NCBI GenBank assembly: GCA_900751695.1
Contig: CAADSS010000029.1
Location: 1-19,738, forward strand
Source: an uncultured Collinsella sp.
GTDB lineage: Bacteria; Actinomycetota; Coriobacteriia; Coriobacteriales; Coriobacteriaceae
Reading direction: 5' to 3'
Length of the DNA: 19,738 nucleotides
Shown piece by piece: positions 13,982 to 19,738 of the stretch. Every line of letters begins with the position of its first letter. Positions within the stretch are counted from its first letter, which is position 1. The notes below the pieces were generated by a model. It had not been told where the DNA came from. It worked only from the letters and a program-made list of their open reading frames with translations, and ran no database searches. The position numbers and the translations under genes are program-made.

Positions 13982-15308
13982 CCTTTTGCTCCTTCTTCCT
14001 AAAGAAGAGTCGAATGGGCGTGCCGGCAAAGTCGAAGGTCGAGCGCATGCGGTTCTCCACGTAGCGCTGGTAGGTGTCGTTGACCAGGTCACTGTGGTTG
14101 ACGAAGAACGTGAACGTCGGCGGGTTGACGCCCGTCTGGGTCACGTAGTGCATACGCAGGCGGCGCTTGCCGTCCACCACGGTATGACCGAACTCGCGCA
14201 GGTCGGTGAGGAACGTGTTGAGGCGTGAGGTACTGATCTTTTGCGAGCGCGTCTTTTCGGCCGCGTCGACCATTGCCCAGATCTTCTCGACGCTACGGCC
14301 GGTCAGGGCTGAGATGCGCAGGTACTGGGCCCAGGGAGCCATGACGCCCAGACGGCGGTCGACGGTCTCCATGCAGGCCTCGCGCTTGCGGTCATCGTCG
14401 AGCAGGTCCCACTTGTTGAGCAGCACCACGATGGCGCAGCCGCGCTCGATGGCAAGACCCATGACCTTCTGGTCCTGCTCGGTAACGCCCACGGAGGCGT
14501 CGACGACGAGCAGCGCCACGTCGGCGCGGTCGATGGCGCGCAGGCCGCGGACCATGGAGTAGTACTCGATGTTCTCGTACACGGTGCTCTTCTTGCGAAT
14601 GCCCGCGGTGTCGACCATGCGGTAGTGCTTGCCGTTGCGCTCCACGACGGTGTCGATGGCGTCGCGCGTCGTGCCGGCAATGTTGGACACGATAGAGCGG
14701 TCGGCGCCCAGGATGCGGTTGAACAGCGACGACTTACCGGCGTTGGGACGGCCGATGATGGCGACGTTCAGCGCGTCGGGGAACTCGTCGGCGACTTCGT
14801 CCTCTTCCTCAGGAAGCAGGGCCACGATGTCATCGAGCAGGTCGCCCGTGCCATGGCCATGCAGGGCCGAGAGCGGCGTGGGCTCGCCGATACCGAGCGA
14901 ATAGAACTCCCAGATGCTGTCGTTTTCGCGATCGGGGTTGTCGAGCTTGTTCACCAGCAGAAAGACCGGCTTGTCGCAGCGCTTGAGCATGCGGGCGACC
15001 GACTCGTCCTCCTCGGTGACGCCGGTGCGGCCATCGACCACAAACAGGATGACTGCGGCTTCCTCGGCGGCGGCGAGCGCCTGGTCGCGGATGGACGTGG
15101 CAAAGACGTCGTCGCTCTTGAGCGGCTCGATACCGCCCGTGTCGACGATGGTGAACTCACGACCGTTCCAATCGGCCGTGTGATACGAGCGGTCGCGCGT
15201 GACGCCGCGGGACTCGTGGACGATGGCGTCCGAGGTCTGGGCCAGGCGGTTAACGAGCGTGGACTTGCCCACGTTGGGGCGTCCGACGACGGCGACGATA
15301 GGTTTCAT
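13974..15308 (-). CDS. der: Ribosome-associated GTPase Der (EngA)
   Basis: 444-residue protein with two tandem GTPase domains and a C-terminal KH-like domain, the unique Der layout. The first P-loop is GRPNVGKS (9-16) with VDTGG as G3 and NKLD as G4. The second has GRPNAGKS, then VDTAGIRKKS and NKWD. C-terminal FFVNHSDLVNDTYQRYVENRMR is the KH-like signature. It acts in 50S subunit maturation and is essential where tested. The ATG at 15308 has AAAGGAGAG upstream; an in-frame start 60 bases further up adds 20 residues not matching the family. It sits 10 bases after the DUF512 gene, a neighbour it keeps in many Firmicutes and Coriobacteriia to my knowledge. Confidence 0.97.
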   Translation of the reverse strand: MKPIVAVVGRPNVGKSTLVNRLAQTSDAIVHESRGVTRDRSYHTADWNGREFTIVDTGGIEPLKSDDVFATSIRDQALAAAEEAAVILFVVDGRTGVTEEDESVARMLKRCDKPVFLLVNKLDNPDRENDSIWEFYSLGIGEPTPLSALHGHGTGDLLDDIVALLPEEEDEVADEFPDALNVAIIGRPNAGKSSLFNRILGADRSIVSNIAGTTRDAIDTVVERNGKHYRMVDTAGIRKKSTVYENIEYYSMVRGLRAIDRADVALLVVDASVGVTEQDQKVMGLAIERGCAIVVLLNKWDLLDDDRKREACMETVDRRLGVMAPWAQYLRISALTGRSVEKIWAMVDAAEKTRSQKISTSRLNTFLTDLREFGHTVVDGKRRLRMHYVTQTGVNPPTFTFFVNHSDLVNDTYQRYVENRMRSTFDFAGTPIRLFFRKKEQKDA

Positions 15309-15318
15309 CTGCTCTCCT

Positions 15319-16761
15319 TTAATGGGTAGGGTCAGTGGAATTAGTAGAGTCGGCAGGCACAATGCCAAGGATGTGCTCTAGGGTATCGAGCAGCTCATGC
15401 GGCATGGTCGACACCACATGAACCTCGGCGCCGCGACTGGTAAGGCTTGCGAGTAAATCGTCACGATGATACTCGTCAAGCGTCATGCCGTCAGCGTTGA
15501 ACATGAGCTTAGGCACAAAGAGCATAACCCCCGACAGGTCTTGGGGCAGCTGCTCCAGAATGTCACACGCGACGATGAGGCCGGTCACGTCCACGTTGCC
15601 GCCAAAGTAGCGGTTCTTGATGGCCGTGACGGTGCCGGCGAGCCCCTGCGGCGATTCCACGAAACGTGCCACGGTGTCGCGTGCGCTGGCGCCCGAGAGG
15701 CACAGCAGGTGCTGGCTGCGAGCGGCGATGGCCTCGCGGACGCGGGCCAGTCTCTCGGCATCGGCGGCAAGCACATCGTCCGTCTCGTCTAGGTATGAGC
15801 GGATCATGCCGATACCGTCGTAGTACTGCGGATAGCCGTCGTAAAAGTCCGCCTCGGGCGGATCGATGCCGGCGTCTAGGTAGAACTCGTCGCTCAGCTG
15901 GAAGGTGTGGCGGCCAAAACGCCCGAAGGCGCGGTCCTGGTAGGGACGGATCATGGCAATGGTCTCGCGCGCCAGTTCGGGCTTGTCGCTGTATGACCAG
16001 CTAAAGCGGTTCTGATGCTTGGTAAAACCGAGCGGCACAATGCCCAGGCTTGTGATTTGCTCGTGCTCCTCGCAAAAGCGCAGGGTCTTTTCTAGCTCCT
16101 CGCCGTCGTTCATGCCGGGGCACAACACGATCTGCGCGTGAATCTCGATGCCGGCGGCCATGATGGTCTCGAGTACGTCCATGCCGCGCTGGGCGTTGCG
16201 GCCCATCATACGACGGCGGACGTCGGGGCTCACGGCATGGACCGACACGTTCATAGGGCTCATGTTGCGTTGGATGACGTTTTGCACGTCCTCGTCAGTG
16301 AGGTTCGTGAGCGTGACGAAGTTGCCCTGCAAAAAGCTCAGGCGGTAGTCGTCGTCGCGAATATAGAGCGTGGAGCGGCCGCCCTTGGGCAACATGGTCA
16401 TAAAGCAGAACACGCAGGCGTTTACGCAGGTACGCATGCCGTCGAAGATGGGGCCATCGAACTCCAAACCCCAATCCTCGCCGGGAAAGCGGTCGAGCTC
16501 GACGGGGGTGACGGTGTTGTCGCGTGGGTCGAAAACCTCGAGGTCGACGGTATCATCGTCGGCCTCCCAAAGCCATACGATCATGTCGGTGAGCTGCTCG
16601 CCGTTGACCGTGAGCACGCGCATGCCCGGCTCGATACCCACATCCCATGCGGGCGACTCGGGACGCACGTTCTTAACGAGCGCGCCCTCACCCGGCTCGG
16701 GGTCGCGGCTGCGCCCGTAATCGGCCACCTCGGCAGCGTATGCGGGTACGGTCTGGTCCAT
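15319..16761 (-). CDS. PDZ / radical SAM / DUF512 protein of unknown function
   Basis: 480-residue protein. Residues 26-80 form a PDZ-like fold (LVKNVRPESPAWDVGIEPG then VLTVNGEQL). A cysteine cluster CVNACVFC (Cys112, 116, 119) matches the radical SAM CX3CX2C motif, followed by FCFMTMLPKG and a barrel-like region including NVSVHAVSPDVRRRMMG. The C-terminal DUF512 part includes ADFYDGYPQYYDGIGMIRS and the GGNVDVTGLIVACDILEQL segment. It should bind a 4Fe-4S cluster and use SAM, but the substrate is unknown. The ATG at 16761 is two bases after ispH; the closest strong ribosome site, AAGGAG, is 14 bases upstream in ispH, so initiation may depend on coupling. A longer reading from 16926 overlaps ispH and is rejected. 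Confidence 0.9.
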   Translation of the reverse strand: MDQTVPAYAAEVADYGRSRDPEPGEGALVKNVRPESPAWDVGIEPGMRVLTVNGEQLTDMIVWLWEADDDTVDLEVFDPRDNTVTPVELDRFPGEDWGLEFDGPIFDGMRTCVNACVFCFMTMLPKGGRSTLYIRDDDYRLSFLQGNFVTLTNLTDEDVQNVIQRNMSPMNVSVHAVSPDVRRRMMGRNAQRGMDVLETIMAAGIEIHAQIVLCPGMNDGEELEKTLRFCEEHEQITSLGIVPLGFTKHQNRFSWSYSDKPELARETIAMIRPYQDRAFGRFGRHTFQLSDEFYLDAGIDPPEADFYDGYPQYYDGIGMIRSYLDETDDVLAADAERLARVREAIAARSQHLLCLSGASARDTVARFVESPQGLAGTVTAIKNRYFGGNVDVTGLIVACDILEQLPQDLSGVMLFVPKLMFNADGMTLDEYHRDDLLASLTSRGAEVHVVSTMPHELLDTLEHILGIVPADSTNSTDPTH

Positions 16762-16763
16762 GG

Positions 16764-17663
16764 TTAGCGGCAAAGCTCCTTGATGCGCGCGACGGCGCGT
16801 TCGATGTGTTCTTGTGGGGTGGAGGCTCCAGCGGTGATGCCGATGTGGCGCGCCTCGGCAAACCAAGCGGCCTGGAGCTCGGAAGCTTCCTCGATGTGAT
16901 ACGTGCGCTCGCAGGCGTCTGCGCAAATTTGCGCCAGGCGGCGGGTGTTGCCCGAGTTCTTGCCACCCACGACGACCATGCAGTCGCAGCGGTTGGCAAG
17001 TGTGGCTGCTGCCTGTTGACGCTCACTCGTGGCGGCGCAGATGGTGTTGATCACACGCAACTCCTGCACGCGCGGGGTGATAGCGGCCACGACTTCGGCG
17101 AGGTTCTGCGCGGTCTGAGTGGTCTGCACAACGAGGCCCACCTTGCCCTTGAGCGACAGGGCATCGGCGTCGGCGGCACAGCTCACGACCTGCGCATCAT
17201 TGCCGGCGTGGCCCAGAATGCCCTCGACCTCGGGGTGGCCTGGCTCGCCCACGACGATCACGCGGTAGCCCTCGCGCACCAGGCGCTCGGCTGCCACATG
17301 GACCTTCTTCACGTAGGGGCAGGTGGCGTCGACCACGGTAAGGTCGCGCTTGCGGGCAGCATCGATTACCTGCGGCACCACGCCGTGGGCGCGGATGATC
17401 ACGGTGCCGGTTGCGGCGTCGTCCAAGGTGTCGGCCAGACCGACGCCTGCCTCAGCAAGCTCGCGCACCACGATGGGGTTATGGATGAGCGGCCCCAAGG
17501 TGTGAACTTGAGTGCACTCCTCTGCCTGCGGCGCAGCGGCCAGCGCCATATCGAGTGCACGCTGTACGCCGTAGCAAGTGCCGGCGTGGGCGGCGATCTC
17601 GATGGTAGGCGCGGTTGCCTGGCCGGACACAGTCGCGGTGGTGTTCGTCACGTTCTCGCTCAT
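16764..17663 (-). CDS. ispH: 4-hydroxy-3-methylbut-2-enyl diphosphate reductase
   Basis: 299-residue Fe-S enzyme of the last MEP-pathway step, making IPP and DMAPP. The three cluster cysteines are Cys30 (AGTCYGVQRAL), Cys115 (DATCPYV) and Cys209 (NTICAATSERQ). The diphosphate-binding set is His61 (LIHNP), His93 (RAHG), His143 with Glu145 (GHPEVEG), and KNSGNT near 235-240. The first 20 residues are an extra polar leader. The ATG at 17663 starts two bases after plsC; an upstream GTG at 17693 would overlap plsC and is not preferred. The presence of ispH indicates isoprenoids by the MEP route. Confidence 0.95.
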   Translation of the reverse strand: MSENVTNTTATVSGQATAPTIEIAAHAGTCYGVQRALDMALAAAPQAEECTQVHTLGPLIHNPIVVRELAEAGVGLADTLDDAATGTVIIRAHGVVPQVIDAARKRDLTVVDATCPYVKKVHVAAERLVREGYRVIVVGEPGHPEVEGILGHAGNDAQVVSCAADADALSLKGKVGLVVQTTQTAQNLAEVVAAITPRVQELRVINTICAATSERQQAAATLANRCDCMVVVGGKNSGNTRRLAQICADACERTYHIEEASELQAAWFAEARHIGITAGASTPQEHIERAVARIKELCR

Positions 17664-17665
17664 GG

Positions 17666-18394
17666 CTAGAACCTGCCCGGATGCTCGGCGCACAGCTCGT
17701 CTCGCATAGCGTAGACGCGGTTCATGGCCTCGGACTCAAACCATTCCAGGCGCTCCGTGCGTTTAAGCCCGGCCGGTGCGTCGGAAAGCGAGACGGCCTT
17801 GCCGGCGCGGATCCAGCATTTCTTGGGACGCATGATCTTTTTGCCCGCGGGCGTGATGTCGGACCAGCCGCAAATGGCGAGCGGGTTCACAGGTGCCTTG
17901 CCCATCTGGGCGATGAGCGCAAAGCCGCCGTGGACCTCGGGCTTGATCTCGCGCGAGCGGATGCGCGTGCCCTCGGGGAAGATCAGGACGTCCTCGCCGC
18001 GCTGCAGTGCATGCTGAGCGGCGCGCAGGCACTTCATGTCGGCGGTACCGCGCTCGACGGGGATGCCGCCAACGCGGCTAAAGGCCCAACGCACAATCTT
18101 GCTCTTGGCGAACTCGGACTTAAAGATGGGACGAATGCGGCGGCCCCCAAAGAACAGTGCCGTCTCCACGGCCAAGAGCTCGGCCATCGAGGTGTGGTTG
18201 CAGATGACCACGCTGCCGCGGTCTTCCTGGCGCTCAAACAGCAGGTCGGCGTCCTCGACCTTCCAGCGCCACATGAGCTTGGAGAAAGCCCAAAGGATGG
18301 CCATGACTACGACTACGGTGCCGCGGATGAGCGCCGGGAACTCTGCATAAGGAGCGTTGTAATAATCCTCGGGCGTCTGATTGAACAGGCGCAT
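17666..18394 (-). CDS. plsC: 1-acyl-glycerol-3-phosphate acyltransferase (PlsC family) with HX4E motif
   Basis: 242-residue lysophosphatidate acyltransferase-like protein, expected to add the second acyl chain to make phosphatidate. A hydrophobic helix at residues 22-40 anchors it. Motif I reads NHTSMAE: His67 is followed four residues later by Glu72 where the family nearly always has Asp. Motif II-like GGIPVERG (about 109-116) and motif III FPEGTR (139-144) are normal. The Glu codon is GAG in the given sequence. Conservative Asp-to-Glu change may still work, but this is the one odd catalytic residue here. The start at 18394 follows AAAGGAGG, and the gene starts three bases after cmk. The substrate could be another lysophospholipid. 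Confidence 0.88.
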   Translation of the reverse strand: MRLFNQTPEDYYNAPYAEFPALIRGTVVVVMAILWAFSKLMWRWKVEDADLLFERQEDRGSVVICNHTSMAELLAVETALFFGGRRIRPIFKSEFAKSKIVRWAFSRVGGIPVERGTADMKCLRAAQHALQRGEDVLIFPEGTRIRSREIKPEVHGGFALIAQMGKAPVNPLAICGWSDITPAGKKIMRPKKCWIRAGKAVSLSDAPAGLKRTERLEWFESEAMNRVYAMRDELCAEHPGRF

Positions 18395-18397
18395 GGG

Positions 18398-19084
18398 CTA
18401 CCTCCTTTGGTTGATGAGGTCCTCGATAATGCGGACGACCTCGTCGATGGTGTGGGCGGTGGAGTCGACGTGCACGGCGTCCTCGGCGGGCACGAGCGGG
18501 GCGACCTCGCGGCTACTGTCGAGCTTGTCGCGCTGCTTAAGGGCGTCGAGGGTCTCGTCGACCTCTGCTTCGAGCTGCTCGGACGTGAGCGGCTGGGCGT
18601 CGTTTTGGTGACGCTGAAGCACACGGCGGCGGGCGCGCTCACGCGGGTCGGCGGTTAGGAACACCTTGACCTGCGCGTTGGGGAACACGACGGTTCCGAT
18701 GTCGCGACCCTCGGCGACGATGTCGCGGTCCTCGGCGGCGCGGCGCTGATGGATGAGCATGGCGGCGCGCACGCCCGGATAGGCCGAGACCTTGGACACG
18801 TTAGCGTCGACCTGCGGGGTGCGGATGGCGGCCGAAGCGTCCTGGCCGTCAATTGTCAGGCGCGTATCCTCGCCGGTGCCGTTGGTAAAGCGAATTTCGA
18901 TCTGCTCGGCGAGGGCATCGATGGCTGCCTCGTCATCCAGGTCGATGCCGCGGTCGAGCGCGGCGAAGGTGACGGCGCGGTACATGGCACCCGTGTCGAG
19001 CTTGTTAAAGCCCAGCTGGCGGGCGATCTCCTTAGCGATGGTGGACTTGCCGGAACCGGCGGGGCCGTCGATGGCGACGATCAT
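18398..19084 (-). CDS. cmk: Cytidylate kinase
   Basis: 228-residue nucleoside monophosphate kinase phosphorylating CMP and dCMP. The P-loop GPAGSGKS is at residues 7-14, followed by LDTGAMYRAVTFAAL. The CMP-binding region carries AEGRDIGTVVFPNA, and the lid is the Arg-rich stretch DPRERARRRVLQR. The C-terminus TIDEVVRIIEDLI is usual. The ATG at 19084 follows GAAAGGAAG; an in-frame start at 19132 adds 16 unrelated residues. CMP recycling matters for lipid synthesis, since CDP-diacylglycerol reactions release CMP, so the plsC neighbour makes sense. Confidence 0.96.
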   Translation of the reverse strand: MIVAIDGPAGSGKSTIAKEIARQLGFNKLDTGAMYRAVTFAALDRGIDLDDEAAIDALAEQIEIRFTNGTGEDTRLTIDGQDASAAIRTPQVDANVSKVSAYPGVRAAMLIHQRRAAEDRDIVAEGRDIGTVVFPNAQVKVFLTADPRERARRRVLQRHQNDAQPLTSEQLEAEVDETLDALKQRDKLDSSREVAPLVPAEDAVHVDSTAHTIDEVVRIIEDLINQRR

Positions 19085-19150
19085 GCAATGCTTCCTTTCG
19101 GTGGTTGACGTGCTGGTATGGGACGCGGGCATCGGGGCGCGGCGGGTTGC

Positions 19151-19738
19151 CTAGCCCGTGTAGCGCTCGCGGTAGGTGTTGCGCTTGGGTGCGGAGCCGT
19201 GGCTGCCGTGGTGACGCGTGCGGCTGGCGGGCGTGTCTTGGGGCTTGCCGCCGTTGCGCTTGTCGCTCGCCTGCTTGGGCGGGATGCCGCCGGACTTGAG
19301 GATCTGCACCTCGCGGTCGGTGAGCTCGCGCCACGAGCCCTTGGCCACGCCCTCGAGCTCCAAGCCCGCAAAGTTGCAGCGATGCAGACGGATTACCGGA
19401 TGGTGAATCTTGCTCAACATGCGCTTGACCTGATTCTTGCGACCCTCGCGGATGATGACCTCCACGGCGGTGGTACCGGGCTTTACGCCTTGCGGAGCCA
19501 CGGCCTCTGCCTCGCGCGCGTTGATGACACGGCAGATTGCCGGCTGGCACAGGCCGTCGTCGAGCTCGATGCCGCGACGTAGCGGGGTAAGATCGCGGTC
19601 GGACAAGTCTCCGTCCACGAGCGCCTGGTAGGTCTTGTAGACGTGTTTGCTGGGGTGCAGCAGGTCCTGCGATAGGTCGCCGTCGGTGGTAAAGAGCAAA
19701 AGGCCTGTGGTGTCGCGGTCCAGGCGGCCCACCGGGAA
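19151..19738 (-). CDS. rluB: rRNA large subunit pseudouridine synthase, RluB/RsuA family (5' end outside window)
   Basis: The C-terminal 195 residues are visible; the frame is open through the right edge, so the S4 domain and start are outside. The first residues read FPVGRLDRDTTGLLLFTTDGDL, with the catalytic Asp in GRLD. KTYQALV, VEVIIREGRKNQVKRML and HRCNFAGLELEGVAKGSWREL are RsuA/RluB/E/F features. The last 45 residues or so are a basic, Gly/Arg-rich low-complexity tail. It likely isomerises uridine in 23S rRNA, but the position cannot be told from this part. The gap to cmk is 66 bases, the widest inside the cluster. In many Gram-positives rluB also lies just upstream of cmk. Confidence 0.9.
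   Translation of the reverse strand, partial: FPVGRLDRDTTGLLLFTTDGDLSQDLLHPSKHVYKTYQALVDGDLSDRDLTPLRRGIELDDGLCQPAICRVINAREAEAVAPQGVKPGTTAVEVIIREGRKNQVKRMLSKIHHPVIRLHRCNFAGLELEGVAKGSWRELTDREVQILKSGGIPPKQASDKRNGGKPQDTPASRTRHHGSHGSAPKRNTYRERYTG

Noticed and set aside
12464..14002. 512-codon plus-strand open frame opposite gpsA and plsY
   Set aside because: It is antisense to two clearly conserved genes. Its composition (Gly, Ala, His, Arg, Asp rich) is what GC-rich codon bias produces on the opposite strand, and no family motif or ribosome site is seen.
15319..16926. Longer start for the DUF512 gene at 16926
   Set aside because: The extra 55 residues are Arg/His-rich, overlap the ispH coding region in another frame, and do not belong to the family.
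16740..18658. Plus-strand frames of 309 and 347 codons opposite ispH, plsC and cmk
   Set aside because: Antisense to three well-conserved enzymes; their amino acid content reflects reversed codon bias.

Overview
The window looks like ordinary chromosome from a high-GC Gram-positive of the Actinomycetota, most likely a Coriobacteriia gut anaerobe of the Collinsella/Olsenella type. This assignment is inference. It rests on GC-rich coding sequence with AT-rich intergenic gaps, clear AAGGAG-type ribosome sites, an actinobacterial GarA/OdhI-like FHA gene followed by an FtsR-like MerR gene, and a DUF1836 regulator (otherwise typical of Bacillota). I see no insertion sequence, prophage, CRISPR array, rRNA or attachment site.

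Left part (1-3397), short single-gene units. A glycolipid/MGDG-synthase-type glycosyltransferase runs off the left edge on the minus strand, divergent from a plus-strand thioredoxin reductase (trxB). A plus-strand DUF1836 regulator follows, converging on a minus-strand DegV-family fatty-acid-binding protein. Perfect stem-loops lie after trxB and between the two convergent genes. The most interesting regulatory signal is here: a 27-base site matching at 22 of 27 positions lies in the promoters of both the DUF1836 gene and degV, suggesting one regulator, perhaps DUF1836 itself, controls both.

Middle part (3398-7509), a probable minus-strand unit in transcription order pgsA, FHA protein, MerR regulator, apt, NlpC/P60 hydrolase, ended by a hairpin terminator. 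It joins phospholipid head-group synthesis, a phospho-signalling pair, adenine salvage and a secreted coiled-coil peptidoglycan hydrolase. Upstream of pgsA is a 290-base non-coding stretch with a long imperfect hairpin. A tRNA-Pro(GGG) gene with its own strong terminator sits beside it.

Right part (7667-19738), thirteen tightly packed minus-strand genes: rluB (cut by the right edge), cmk, plsC, ispH, a PDZ/radical-SAM/DUF512 protein, der, plsY, gpsA, rpe, a cysteine desulfurase, a Nif3/DUF34 protein, a zinc-ribbon coiled-coil protein and coaBC. After rluB-cmk, gaps run from overlaps of 4 to 8 bases up to 18 bases, so this is almost certainly one operon. It links ribosome maturation (rluB, der), nucleotide supply (cmk), isoprenoids (ispH), phosphatidate synthesis (gpsA, plsY, plsC), sulfur mobilisation and CoA synthesis. 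With pgsA, the window covers DHAP to phosphatidate and then the PGP step; only plsX and cdsA are absent.

Candidates for follow-up are the shared operator, the upstream hairpin of pgsA, the GarA-like protein with a single conserved N-terminal threonine, the uncharacterised DUF512 radical SAM enzyme, an acyltransferase with HX4E instead of HX4D, and a zinc-ribbon protein lacking one expected cysteine. I did not find a clearly new multi-gene system.
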